From NCBI GenBank assembly GCA_003599425.1, contig QZKC01000062.1:1-34552 (forward strand): DNA of 34,552 bases, given 5' to 3'. Below the pieces are notes generated by a model that was given only the letters and a program-made list of their open reading frames with translations, had not been told where the DNA came from and made no database searches. The stretch is from Nitrospiraceae bacterium (GTDB lineage: Bacteria; Nitrospirota; Thermodesulfovibrionia; UBA6902). Below are positions 8,458 to 16,210 of the stretch, one piece after another. The first letter of the stretch is position 1. The number at the start of each line of letters is the position of its first letter. A program made the translations under genes and the position numbers.

Positions 8458-9210
8458 ATGAATAAAGCAAGTATCATAGGGATACTGCTTGGCATTGTTG
8501 CTATCCTCGGCGGGAATATGATCGAAGGCGGAAGGGTCGCCTCTGTTGTACAGGGGTCTGCTGCACTGATAGTTTTTGGAGGGACTTTTGGGGCCACCTT
8601 CCTGAGTTTTTCACTTCAGGATATCAGGCTCGCGCTTCAGTCACTGAAACAGGTATTTATCCACGACAGATTGCTTCCGGAAGACCATTCAGTCATAAAG
8701 GATATCATCGAACTTTCTTCGAAGGCGCGGAAGAACGGGATACTGTCACTTGAAAAAGATCTCCAGAACATCAGGTATGTTTTCTTCAGGCGTGCGATCA
8801 GGCTTGTGATCGACGGCATTGATCCAAAACTGCTCAGGAAGACATTGGAGCAGGAAACAAGTTCACTTGAAGGAGAGCAGGGCAGGGCTGCAAAGGTATT
8901 TGAATCAGCAGGGGGGTTTGCCCCCACTATAGGCATCATCGGGGCTGTGCTGGGGCTGATCCATGTCATGGAAAACCTCGGCAATCCGGCAGAGCTTGGT
9001 TCAGGGATAGCGGTCGCATTTGTAGCGACGGTATATGGTGTGGGTTCTGCAAATCTGTTGTTTTTGCCTATAGCAAAAAAGATCATGAACAATCTCAGGC
9101 ATGAGATGTTCCTGAGAGAGATGATCACTGAAGGGATCATCGGGATACAGTCAGGAAAGAACCCTTTTTATCTGAGAGAATATCTGAATTCGTTTATCTT
9201 GAAAAGATGA
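8458..9210 (+). CDS. motA: MotA-family flagellar stator subunit (first pair)
   Basis: The 250-residue inner-membrane protein has the MotA layout: two N-terminal membrane segments (GILLGIVAILGGNMIEGG and a second near 30-50), a cytoplasmic loop, and two C-terminal segments. The conserved GFAPTIGIIGAVLGLIHVM includes the proline that helps form the ion path. The AFVATVYGVGSANL segment forms the last helix. With MotB it makes the ion-driven stator that turns the rotor. It begins one base after the PilZ gene. A 284-bp gap carrying a degraded repeat separates it from motB1, which is unusual because motA and motB normally touch. Confidence 0.9.
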   Translation: MNKASIIGILLGIVAILGGNMIEGGRVASVVQGSAALIVFGGTFGATFLSFSLQDIRLALQSLKQVFIHDRLLPEDHSVIKDIIELSSKARKNGILSLEKDLQNIRYVFFRRAIRLVIDGIDPKLLRKTLEQETSSLEGEQGRAAKVFESAGGFAPTIGIIGAVLGLIHVMENLGNPAELGSGIAVAFVATVYGVGSANLLFLPIAKKIMNNLRHEMFLREMITEGIIGIQSGKNPFYLREYLNSFILKR

Positions 9211-9233
9211 TTTCCCTTGATAATTTGCAAATA

Positions 9234-9392
9234 TTTATGAAGCAAGCCGTGGCTCAAAAACATCTTGTAAGCGATATGGTTTTAAAAATGTTTTTAAACA
9301 TTTTTATATTACAGAGGGCATCTGATTTTTATTGTCAAGGTATAGCACAATATGTTTTTTCGCCATACTTGTTTCAGGTTAAACTAATGCAG
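9234..9392. repeat. Degraded copy of the 289-540 MITE-like repeat
   Basis: AGCAAGCCGTGGCTC (from 9241), AAGGTATAGCACAATATGTT and GCCATACTTG match the same order of elements in the 289-540 element, with substitutions and deletions between them. It fills the motA1-motB1 gap. The short frame across it (9207-9416) is repeat-derived and is not called as a gene. Confidence 0.55.
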
Positions 9393-9494
9393 ATTATACT
9401 CTGGGACGAAACATAAATAACAAGGGATCGAGTGACCCGGAGAGTAAAAATTATTGATCTTGAACGCTTGTATCTTTGAATCCTGACAAACGCC

Positions 9495-10205
9495 ATGAAC
9501 ACAAAAAAGAAAAAACATGAAGAGCATGAGAACGTTGAACGCTGGATGGTTTCTTATGCTGATTTTGTAACTCTGCTTTTTTGCTTCTTTACGGCTATGT
9601 ATGCTATAAGTAACGTTGACACTGACAAGCTCGGCAAGTTTGTCAAATCGATGCGGTTCGCATTTAATGCAACTGAAGTTAGCGGAAAAACTTTTGCGGT
9701 CATTGAGGATGTCCCCCTTGTGCTACCCGCTGATCCTGAAGTAGAGTCAGCCGTACGGGAGAAACTGGAAGGTCTGGCTCAGAGATCACAGGGAGGAATT
9801 GAGATTAAAAGGGACAGGAGAGGGATAACTATATCGGTGCTTGATAAACTTTTTTTTGAGAGCGGCAGTGCGGATCTCAGGACAGACTCGCAGGACGTGC
9901 TTGACGCTATAGCAAAAACCTTGAATACTTTCCCCAATATTATCCGTATAGAAGGGCACACAGACAATATCCCCATTCGCAATAACGCATTTTCATCAAA
10001 CTGGGAACTGTCATCCTCCCGTGCGATACAGGTCGCAAAATATTTTATTGATGCACACAGCGTCAAGCCAGGGAGGATCGCCGCACTCGGGTATGCGGAA
10101 TACAAACCTGTGGCTCCGAACGATACCCCGCAGGGCAGAGGAAAGAACAGGAGAGTCGATATTGTCATATTAAACGAAGAGGAGGGAGGCAGGGAGCCGC
10201 AATGA
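9495..10205 (+). CDS. motB: MotB-family flagellar stator subunit (first pair)
   Basis: The 236-residue protein has a short basic N-terminus and one membrane segment beginning WMVSYADFVTLLFCFFTAMY. Asp23 is the expected ion-carrying residue. It ends in an OmpA-like peptidoglycan-binding domain with IEGHTDNIPI and NWELSSSRAIQVAKYF. It anchors the MotA ring to the cell wall and conducts the ion. The last bases overlap the start of the histidine kinase gene (ATG within 10202-10205), so the kinase belongs to the same unit. No clear ribosome site precedes ATG 9495. Confidence 0.9.
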   Translation: MNTKKKKHEEHENVERWMVSYADFVTLLFCFFTAMYAISNVDTDKLGKFVKSMRFAFNATEVSGKTFAVIEDVPLVLPADPEVESAVREKLEGLAQRSQGGIEIKRDRRGITISVLDKLFFESGSADLRTDSQDVLDAIAKTLNTFPNIIRIEGHTDNIPIRNNAFSSNWELSSSRAIQVAKYFIDAHSVKPGRIAALGYAEYKPVAPNDTPQGRGKNRRVDIVILNEEEGGREPQ

Positions 10206-11692
10206 TAAATGAATATTCTATGCAGAAAGTGCTGATCATCAGCAAAAAAGATGGTAACAGATTTCTGGAAAGAGCCCTCGCCGAATACTGTCCATCTGCA
10301 GCAATAAATAAAGTGAGCGACTCGGGAAAAGGGATCGAACTGCTTCGCCGTGAAAGGGCTGATGCTGTATTTATTGATTCTGCGCTTGCTGTGGATAATA
10401 CCAACTTCTTCAGGGAAATTCAGAAAAACAACATTGATTCACCGGTCGTCGTGATTGTGGAGAAAGGAAAAGAGATCATCGCTGCCGAAGCAATAAAAGA
10501 AGGAGCGTACGATTATATTGTTCAGGGCACAAAAGACACCGGCACCCTGCCGCGCGTTGTCGAAAGGATCCGAAACAGTATCAACCTCAGGAAAGAGAGA
10601 GAACAACTCCCGGGTGAAAGGGAAAGACAGGCGGTCCTGTTCAGCCAGATATGGAAAAGCCAGAAGTGGTGGCAGAACATCATTGATGCGATCAAGGATT
10701 ATATTTTTGTCCTTGACAATAAGTACCGGATATTGAGAACCAACAAGGCGTTTGCAGGCCTTTTCGGTAAAGACCCCGCAGACATAATCATGATGCCATA
10801 CTATGAACTGTACGGACTGGAGGAACCTCATGAGTGGTGCAATATTCATAAGGATAACGACCGGGTGAGCACAGGCGCTGTTGAAAGGAACGTAAATGGT
10901 ATTGTGTATCTTATAAGCAGCTTCCCGATATTCCACGACCAGCATGACGCTATGGTATATATCATGAAAGACATCACTGAAACGAGGAGGCTGAAAGACC
11001 AGATCTACCACATGGACAAATTATCATCGCTCGGCACGCTTACCTCCGGTGTGGCGCATGAAATAAACAATCCTCTTACTGGCATTATCGGATACACTGA
11101 GATGCTTCTCATGAACCATTCAGGAGAGAATACGGAGAAATATCTCCGGAATATATATGATTCTGCGATACGCTGCAAGAGGATCGTGGAGAACATGCTT
11201 ACATTTTCGCGGCAGAAGCAGCCTCACAAATATCCTGACAATATAAATGATATCATCGATAAAACGCTCGAGTTGCATGAATACTGGCTCAAGTCTACCA
11301 ATATAGAGATCCTCAGGAATTACGGGAAAGTGCCATATACTGCGGTGGACCGCCAGCAGATGCAGCAGGTGGTACTGAACCTCCTCATCAATGCCGAACA
11401 TGCTATTTCTGAGACAGGGAGGCGCGGAAGGATTGAATTTAAAACGGATTATGACAAGGATGCTAACAATATAATCATTACTGTCTCAGACAATGGGGCA
11501 GGCATACCGCCGGAAATATTGCCAAAGATATTTGACCCTTTTTTTACCACAAAACCTGTGAATGTAGGAACAGGGCTTGGCCTTTCAATAGCTCACGGGA
11601 TCATAGCAGAGCAGGGAGGGACTATCGAAGTTAAGAGCGAAACCGGCGTGGGGACTTTATTCACAATAACTCTTGCCAAAAAAGACTGGTAA
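10202..11692 (+). CDS. Sensor histidine kinase with pseudo-receiver and PAS domain
   Basis: The 496-residue soluble kinase has four parts. Residues 7-125 form a receiver-like fold in which Asp59 is kept. Lys14-Lys15 stand where the acidic pair should be, and Gln108 stands at the conserved Lys position, so it is probably a pseudo-receiver. A PAS domain lies near 155-265 ([16 protein letters not shown]). The HisKA helix is [16 protein letters not shown], with phosphoacceptor His286. The ATPase domain has the N box [10 protein letters not shown], then [10 protein letters not shown] and [12 protein letters not shown]. No membrane segment or effector domain is seen. It overlaps motB1 by four bases and may phosphorylate the receiver at 7229. 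It ends two bases from convergent motB2. Confidence 0.87.
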   Translation: MINEYSMQKVLIISKKDGNRFLERALAEYCPSAAINKVSDSGKGIELLRRERADAVFIDSALAVDNTNFFREIQKNNIDSPVVVIVEKGKEIIAAEAIKEGAYDYIVQGTKDTGTLPRVVERIRNSINLRKEREQLPGERERQAVLFSQIWKSQKWWQNIIDAIKDYIFVLDNKYRILRTNKAFAGLFGKDPADIIMMPYYELYGLEEPHEWCNIHKDNDRVSTGAVERNVNGIVYLISSFPIFHDQHDAMVYIMKDITETRRLKDQIYHMDKLSSLGTLTSGVAHEINNPLTGIIGYTEMLLMNHSGENTEKYLRNIYDSAIRCKRIVENMLTFSRQKQPHKYPDNINDIIDKTLELHEYWLKSTNIEILRNYGKVPYTAVDRQQMQQVVLNLLINAEHAISETGRRGRIEFKTDYDKDANNIIITVSDNGAGIPPEILPKIFDPFFTTKPVNVGTGLGLSIAHGIIAEQGGTIEVKSETGVGTLFTITLAKKDW

Positions 11693-11694
11693 GT

Positions 11695-13041
11695 CTATTT
11701 TGATATTACGGGTCCCAGGATATCTTTAGAAAGCACAGGGGATTGAAATTCCTTTATTATTGCCGGCTCCTTTGTGACTTCTTTTGATTTGGCTGTTGGT
11801 TCATTTTTTACGGGTGCTTGAACATCGCTTTTCTTCTTTGGCGTTGAGCTGTCTGCAGGTTGATTTTTTGCAGGTATAAAGGTATCTCTTGTAATTGCCG
11901 GTATCTGAACATCCCTGGGCCTGTTTTCCGTTTGCTTCTCAGAAGGGGCCGTTGCTGATAACGGATTATCATTTTGGCCGCTGCCTGTTATAGCAGGTTT
12001 TAATTCATCTTTCATGACAGGGCTCCATTCATTCTTTTTAATGACAGCCCCCCAGTTTGTGTTTTCAGGTTTATTTTTGTCAGGAGCTTCTTTGACTTTT
12101 TGATGCATAGCGTTATCTTCTATGTTCTTTTGGGCAGCATTCATGCCGTTCTTTATAAGTGAAAGATTCTCCTCGAACTTTTCCACCATGATCTCCCCTT
12201 CTTCTTTCTTCCGCGCTGAGACAATAGATTTATTATCACTTAGCTGTTTATCATTGCTTTTTGAATGAACATTATCGCTTATGAATGGAGCTTTCAGGAT
12301 AATGCTAATGCGCCTGTTCCTTGGATCAGAAGGGTTTTCAGGGATTAGCGGGTCCTTGTCTGCAAACCCTGAAACTCTTATTATCCGTTCAGAACTCAGA
12401 CCGTTCGCTTCAAGCTCTCGCCTTGCTGATGAGGCCCGCTCTGTTGAAAGCTCCCAATTGCTGTAGTCGTTGCCTGAGTATTGCAGGGAATCGGTATGTC
12501 CTTCGATAGCGATCTTGTTCGGAAGGCTTTTAATGTTTTCGCCGATGACGCGGAGGATTTCCCTGGCTTTAGGGGTCAGCTTGTTGTTACCGAGATCAAA
12601 CATGAGACTGCCGTCCTTGTCGGTCATCTGTATACGTACCCCTCCATCGACCGTATCAATTATAACCTGATCTTTGGCATCTCCCAGCTCTTTCATTAGA
12701 CCTTTCTTGAGTTCTTCTTCCATTTCTTTCATGTTAGAAATGTTTTTTGAATATTTATCCAGCAGTGCTTTCTGCTGGGACTCTCCTGACTCACTGAATA
12801 TTTCACTCGATTTATCCATCCAGGATGTGCCGCCGCTATCATAAATACTGAAATATTTAAAATAGGTGGAAAGACGCGCCCTTTTTTCATCGGAGGTCAT
12901 GTTTAGAAGCCACATCAGCAAAAAAAAAGCCATCATGGCAGTCACAAAGTCGGCGTAAGCAACCTTCCATGCGCCTCCATGGTGTCCTCCTCCCCCGCCT
13001 TTTTTGACTTTTTTGATTATTACTGATTTGACCTTGCTCAT
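11695..13041 (-). CDS. motB: MotB-family stator subunit (second pair) with long Pro/Lys-rich tail
   Basis: The 448-residue protein is much longer than the usual 250-310. The N-terminus has a Gly/His run (KKGGGGGHHGG, 14-23) and the membrane segment with the ion-binding Asp31 in VAYADFVTAMMAFFLLMWLL. The OmpA-like domain (about 120-265) has IEGHTDSLQY and NWELSTERASSARREL. Residues after about 270 are low-complexity and rich in Lys, Pro, Glu and Asn, with repeated P(A/V)(I/K) phrases such as VQIPAITRD, VQAPVKNE and FQSPVLSKD. The tail would sit in the periplasm. The start codon overlaps the motA2 stop (ATGA), as expected for a stator pair. Confidence 0.9.
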   Translation of the reverse strand: MSKVKSVIIKKVKKGGGGGHHGGAWKVAYADFVTAMMAFFLLMWLLNMTSDEKRARLSTYFKYFSIYDSGGTSWMDKSSEIFSESGESQQKALLDKYSKNISNMKEMEEELKKGLMKELGDAKDQVIIDTVDGGVRIQMTDKDGSLMFDLGNNKLTPKAREILRVIGENIKSLPNKIAIEGHTDSLQYSGNDYSNWELSTERASSARRELEANGLSSERIIRVSGFADKDPLIPENPSDPRNRRISIILKAPFISDNVHSKSNDKQLSDNKSIVSARKKEEGEIMVEKFEENLSLIKNGMNAAQKNIEDNAMHQKVKEAPDKNKPENTNWGAVIKKNEWSPVMKDELKPAITGSGQNDNPLSATAPSEKQTENRPRDVQIPAITRDTFIPAKNQPADSSTPKKKSDVQAPVKNEPTAKSKEVTKEPAIIKEFQSPVLSKDILGPVISK

Positions 13042-13886
13042 TTTCTTATGGCTTCTTCAAGCTCGGTAAAGCCTGGTTTTACGTCTGCAGGAATAACGCG
13101 CCTTGCATACTCAACTGCTATTTGCGGAGCCGCACCTCCGACAAAGGATACAAGCGCAATCTTAATGATCTTGAAAAGGATCATATCTTCTTCCGCAATG
13201 TGTTCGAGATGTGTACCTATCGGTCCCACGAATCCGTAACTCAATAAAACCCCAAGAAATGTACCTACAAGCGCCGCGCCGATACTGTGTCCAAGCACTT
13301 CCGGAGGCTCAGAGATTTTTGCCATAGTAAGAACTACACCAAGAACTGCCGCAACAATACCAAGAGCTGGAAGGCCATCGGCAATTTTTGAAACACTGTG
13401 TGCAGGTATCAAGGCTTCGTGATGATGCGCCTCCATTTCGATATCCAGGACATTTTCAAGCTCAAAGGATGAGACATTGGTAGAGATGATCACTTTAAGA
13501 TTATCGCAGATAAAACTGACGGCATGATGGTTCTTCAGGATGCCCGGATATTTGGTGAACATAGGGCTCTCTTTAGGGTTTTCAATATCACCTTCAATTG
13601 CTATAAGCCCTTCTTTCCTCATTTTTGTAAATATTGCATTCAGTACTCCAAGAACTTCAAGAAATTCAGCTTTGTTTGCGCCCTTGGCAGTAAAAACTTT
13701 AGAGATGTTTTTCATGACGCTGCCTACTACTTTTGAAGGAGATGAGATAAAAAAGGCCCCGATCGCAGCGCCGCCTATAATAAGCAGTTCAACAGGCTGG
13801 AAAAGAAGATGCAGGTTTCCATGTTCCAGGATATAGCCGCCTATGACGGATCCAAGCACTACAACTATACCTATAATTACAAACAT
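13038..13886 (-). CDS. motA: MotA-family stator subunit (second pair)
   Basis: The 282-residue protein is of the long proton-type MotA class. N-terminal membrane segments include IIGIVVVLGSVIGGYILEHG and PVELLIIGGAAIGAFFI. The C-terminal pair is GLPALGIVAAVLGVVLTMAKI and GAALVGTFLGVLLSYGFVGP. The conserved Pro and Gly of the ion path are present, and the final helix EYARRVIPADVKPGFTELEE is typical. It forms a two-gene operon with motB2, read towards the first stator cluster. ATG 13886 is preceded by a weak AGGTCC. Confidence 0.92.
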   Translation of the reverse strand: MFVIIGIVVVLGSVIGGYILEHGNLHLLFQPVELLIIGGAAIGAFFISSPSKVVGSVMKNISKVFTAKGANKAEFLEVLGVLNAIFTKMRKEGLIAIEGDIENPKESPMFTKYPGILKNHHAVSFICDNLKVIISTNVSSFELENVLDIEMEAHHHEALIPAHSVSKIADGLPALGIVAAVLGVVLTMAKISEPPEVLGHSIGAALVGTFLGVLLSYGFVGPIGTHLEHIAEEDMILFKIIKIALVSFVGGAAPQIAVEYARRVIPADVKPGFTELEEAIRK

Positions 13887-14070
13887 AATTTACAGGACCT
13901 TTTGAAAGTCAGAAATTTCACATATTTTTTTAGCTGCACTTATGCAGTGCCCCATTTTAAATCTACAATAAGTTTCGGTAATAATGAGGGAAAACTTTAA
14001 CACTAAAGGGGATGAATGGAGCTTCTTTTTTTAAAATTTTACATGGGATATCCAGCAGTTGCCGGACTGC

Positions 14071-14099
14071 TTGATTATTATCCTACAGTTTATTATCTT
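14071..14099 (+). promoter_or_regulatory. Candidate sigma70 promoter for the DUF6485-like gene
   Basis: TTGATT (14071-14076), a 17-bp spacer and TATCTT (14094-14099) lie 30 bp before ATG 14129. The gene has a fair AACAGGAG ribosome site. No element for the divergent motA2 gene is convincing. Confidence 0.4.
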
Positions 14100-14128
14100 A
14101 ATACATTGTAAAAACAGGAGAATCGACC

Positions 14129-14320
14129 ATGGAATGCAGGACTGAGGCAAATAAGAGAAACTGTAACTGTACGTATGAACCATGCAGCAGGAAACATAAA
14201 TGCTGTGAATGCCTCCACTATCACAGGATGAACAATGAACTTCCTGCATGCTTTTTTAATGCTGAACAGGAACGCACATATAACCGCTCTATCAGTAATT
14301 TTATAAAACAAAACACATAA
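14129..14320 (+). CDS. Small Cys-rich protein, DUF6485-like
   Basis: The 63-residue protein starts MECRTEANKRNCNCTYEPC and has eight cysteines. They include the CNCTYEPCSRKHKCCEC cluster and a later PACFF, followed by EQERTYNRSISNFIK. Spacing and ending match a small conserved family I know as DUF6485, common in anaerobes and of unknown function. The cysteines suggest zinc or Fe-S binding in the cytoplasm; this is inference. It is a single-gene unit with its own ribosome site and possible promoter. A period-7 repeat and an inverted repeat follow the stop. Confidence 0.75.
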   Translation: MECRTEANKRNCNCTYEPCSRKHKCCECLHYHRMNNELPACFFNAEQERTYNRSISNFIKQNT

Positions 14321-14326
14321 TAAGCT

Positions 14327-14354
14327 GTCAGCATTCAGCGATCAGCGGTCAGGA
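14327..14354. repeat. Short tandem repeat, period 7 (NTCAGCG type)
   Basis: Four heptamers lie in tandem between the DUF6485-like gene and the tRNA: GTCAGCA, TTCAGCG, ATCAGCG, GTCAGGA. The same period recurs in kdsC and queC. Confidence 0.8.
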
Positions 14355-14372
14355 TAAAATTTTGCTGATCGC
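14338..14372. repeat. Inverted repeat, 9-bp stem, upstream of tRNA-Leu
   Basis: GCGATCAGC (14338-14346) and GCTGATCGC (14364-14372) are perfect complements with a 17-nt spacer. One arm lies in the period-7 repeat. There is no T-run after it, so it is not a standard terminator. It lies 10 bp before the tRNA and could form in a precursor transcript. Confidence 0.6.
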
Positions 14373-14382
14373 TTCGTAAGAA

Positions 14383-14468
14383 GCCGGAGTGGTGGAATGG
14401 CAGACGCGGTGGACTCAAAATCCACTGAGGGCAACCTCGTGGGGGTTCAAGTCCCCCCTCCGGCACCA
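14383..14468 (+). tRNA. tRNA-Leu, anticodon CAA
   Basis: The acceptor GCCGGAG pairs with CTCCGGC, and ACCA ends the gene, so CCA is encoded. The anticodon arm is GTGGA-CTCAAAA-TCCAC, which reads CAA and decodes UUG. A long variable arm (GAGGGCAACCTC region) marks a class II tRNA such as leucine. The T arm is GGGGG-TTCAAGT-CCCCC. The total is 86 nt. Confidence 0.95.
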
Positions 14469-14516
14469 TCTTTTTTTAAATCCTGGAAATCTTTCTTCAC
14501 TCACCTTGAAGCAATT

Positions 14517-14535
14517 CACCACAGAGGCCACAGAG
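14517..14535. repeat. Fragment of a CACAGAGGC-type dispersed repeat
   Basis: CACCACAGAGGCCACAGAG lies between the tRNA and the next small gene. A longer relative in the opposite orientation lies at 18093-18140. No gene is supported in 14469-14679. Confidence 0.5.
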
Positions 14536-14679
14536 AATTCCTTAACAATAAAAGGGGTTTGAATTTAATGTTTTTACTCAGTGTTCTCTGTAGTTTTTTT
14601 AAATATATTTTCCGGATCAATAAATCATTAAACTCAGCCGATAATATCAAGTGATGCTGACTTTAAGGGGGTGTAAGTG

Positions 14680-14937
14680 ATGGAAAATGAAAATGAGCTG
14701 GATTCAGAGATCCAGTATGCCTTCCTCTTTGGCGAGATCGCGATAATGAAGGGGTTTATAAGCGCAGAGCAACTGGAACAAGCTCTGGAAGAGCAGATAT
14801 CTTACGATTTGTCACATGAGCACCACAAGCTTATCGGCGAGATACTCTTAGAGAAAGGCTGGATGACAAAGGATCAGATAGCAATAGTATTGGAGAAACT
14901 TATCAAAAATCAACAGCAACCTTTAAATGCAAAATAA
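14680..14937 (+). CDS. Small stand-alone MshEN/T2SSE-N-like protein
   Basis: The 85-residue protein contains two copies of the motif LGxxxxxxGxIxxxxLxxxLxxQ. They are FGEIAIMKGFISAEQLEQAL (17-36) and IGEILLEKGWMTKDQIAIVL (52-71). This pattern is typical of the N-terminal domain of GspE/PilB/MshE ATPases, some of which bind c-di-GMP. The Arg that normally precedes the first Leu-Gly is replaced (LF-GEI and LI-GEI), so nucleotide binding is uncertain. There is no ATPase domain. ATG 14680 is about 8 bp after AAGGGGG; a GTG directly upstream at 14677 is the alternative. It is likely a small regulator or docking protein. Confidence 0.6.
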   Translation: MENENELDSEIQYAFLFGEIAIMKGFISAEQLEQALEEQISYDLSHEHHKLIGEILLEKGWMTKDQIAIVLEKLIKNQQQPLNAK

Positions 14938-14968
14938 ATAAAAAAACGACCAATGAAAGGAGCATATC

Positions 14969-15106
14969 ATGATTAAAAAAGTTGTTCTGCTCTTGGCGAT
15001 AATTTATTGTACAGCCGTATTGACTGGCTGCAATACTCTTCATGGAATGGGTAAAGATATCGAGAGTCTCGGTCAGGCATTGAGCAATACCGCAGATAAG
15101 AAGTAA
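14969..15106 (+). CDS. Entericidin-like small lipoprotein
   Basis: The 45-residue protein has a lipoprotein signal MIKKVVLLLAIIYCTAVLTG ending at Cys21. CNTLHGMGKDIESLGQAL follows, which matches the entericidin A/B family (a short helix with GxGKDI and a following Gly). Such proteins are lipid-anchored in the envelope, and in E. coli they form a stress-linked antidote/toxin pair. A role here is not shown. A GAAAGGAGC site precedes the ATG. It converges with the charged lipoprotein gene, with stops 14 bp apart. Confidence 0.75.
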   Translation: MIKKVVLLLAIIYCTAVLTGCNTLHGMGKDIESLGQALSNTADKK

Positions 15107-15120
15107 AGCTTCGGAACCAA

Positions 15121-15327
15121 TCAGTCCTCATCCTTGTCTTTATGGTTCTTTTTATGTCCATCAGCATGATCATCAGCGTCTTTATCTTCTTTTTCTTTGT
15201 GTTTCTCTTTGTGTTTATGTTCGATCTTTGTTCTCTCTTTAACTCTAATATGTTCTGTACAGCCTGAAAAGAAGAGGGCGGAAAGAGCAAACATTACTGT
15301 TATGACAATGGAAATAATACACTTCAT
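15121..15327 (-). CDS. Short His/Lys/Asp-rich lipoprotein
   Basis: The 68-residue protein has a signal and lipobox (ALFFSGC) giving lipidated Cys23. The mature part is almost only charged residues, with repeated KHKEK and DDHADGHKKNHKDKDED. It is not a family I can name. The His and Asp density suggests divalent-metal or polyanion binding at the envelope, by inference. TGGAGGTGAAAT before the ATG is a good ribosome site, which argues that this low-complexity frame is real. Confidence 0.62.
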   Translation of the reverse strand: MKCIISIVITVMFALSALFFSGCTEHIRVKERTKIEHKHKEKHKEKEDKDADDHADGHKKNHKDKDED

Positions 15328-15490
15328 ATTTCACCTCCAGTGCAGGTTTTGAGTTATTTGGTTATTGTATCATGCTTGACCGGGTATTTCCGTAGCTCCG
15401 AGCTGCTTCTCGCTGCGATCCAGGCTTAAGACTGCCGGAATGACAGAAAAACAGAATTCATAAAAAGACCCCCCATCCTTTTTCCAAACC

Positions 15491-15519
15491 TTGATATACA
15501 TTTCTGTTTTGGCTAATAT
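15491..15519 (+). promoter_or_regulatory. Sigma70-like promoter for the tlpA-like gene
   Basis: TTGATA (15491-15496), a 17-bp spacer and TAATAT (15514-15519) lie 34 bp before ATG 15554. Both hexamers are close to consensus and nothing else lies between them and the gene. The rest of 15328-15553 holds no gene. Confidence 0.7.
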
Positions 15520-15553
15520 CAAAAGATAAGCCTATACACAGGAAAGGATAACT

Positions 15554-16096
15554 ATGAAGAAATCCAATAGCTATAAGCTGCTGATAGCGTCTGCTTTTGT
15601 TTGTATTTTTTTTGCTGCTGCAACTGAGAGCCATGCCCAGAATTATATACCCTGGCCTGTTGATAAGGTTGTAGGAGAAAGCGCCCCTGATTTCACACTG
15701 AAGGATATGTCAGGCAAAGATGTCACTCTTTCGTCCTTCAAAGGGAAGCCGGTCCTCCTCAACTTTTGGGCAACTTGGTGTCCCTATTGCAGGCAGGAAA
15801 GGTCTCACCTGAAGACGCTCTATGAAGAATATAAGGGAAAAGATCTCGTCATAATCTCTGTTTCAATAGACAGGTCAACAAGGACCATTAAGAATTTCAT
15901 GGAGCAGAATCCCGCGCCGTACATCGTTCTGACCGATACCGAGGGGGCTGCCGCAGTCCCTTATAATGTCATGAGCCTGCCGACAACCTACCTGATAGAC
16001 CGTAACGGCAAGATCAGCCGCAAGTTCATGGGCATGGTCAAATGGTCAGAAAAGAATGCTAAAGATGTTGTTGACAATCTGGTAAAGCAGCAGTAG
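15554..16096 (+). CDS. TlpA/ResA-like periplasmic thioredoxin
   Basis: The 180-residue exported protein has a signal peptide at 1-28 (AAATESHAQ near the cut). A thioredoxin/AhpC-TSA fold follows: APDFTLKDMSGKDVTLSSF, then the redox centre WCPYC with Cys76 and Cys79. The cis-Pro loop SLPTTYLID and the final helix are typical of TlpA/ResA. The family reduces disulfides in exported proteins, often cytochrome c apoproteins, taking electrons from CcdA/DsbD. The partner is not in view. It is transcribed alone, from its own promoter and with an AGGAAAGGA site. Confidence 0.87.
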   Translation: MKKSNSYKLLIASAFVCIFFAAATESHAQNYIPWPVDKVVGESAPDFTLKDMSGKDVTLSSFKGKPVLLNFWATWCPYCRQERSHLKTLYEEYKGKDLVIISVSIDRSTRTIKNFMEQNPAPYIVLTDTEGAAAVPYNVMSLPTTYLIDRNGKISRKFMGMVKWSEKNAKDVVDNLVKQQ

Positions 16097-16137
16097 TTGT
16101 GACAATCCAGTAGTAAGTCGCCGTATAGTAAACTTTC

Positions 16138-16166
16138 TTGACAAAAGTATCTTCTATGTTTAGAAT
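16138..16166 (+). promoter_or_regulatory. Sigma70-like promoter for gcvH-lpd
   Basis: A perfect TTGACA (16138-16143), a 17-bp spacer and TAGAAT (16161-16166) lie 44 bp before the gcvH ATG. It is one of the best promoters in the window. Confidence 0.75.
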
Positions 16167-16210
16167 TTCACACACTCAGGAAACCATAAAATTCTAAAGG
16201 AGGGAACGCG

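Noticed and set aside
9207-9416. Plus-strand frame of 69 codons between motA1 and motB1
   Set aside because: Most of it is a degraded copy of the MITE-like repeat, and its composition is not protein-like.
13955-13990. Possible sigma54 promoter for motA2 on the minus strand
   Set aside because: A GG...GC pair is present, but the distance is about two bases too long for a -24/-12 promoter.
14397-14654. Plus-strand frame of 85 codons across the tRNA
   Set aside because: It runs through the tRNA-Leu gene and a repeat fragment; the tRNA explains the sequence.
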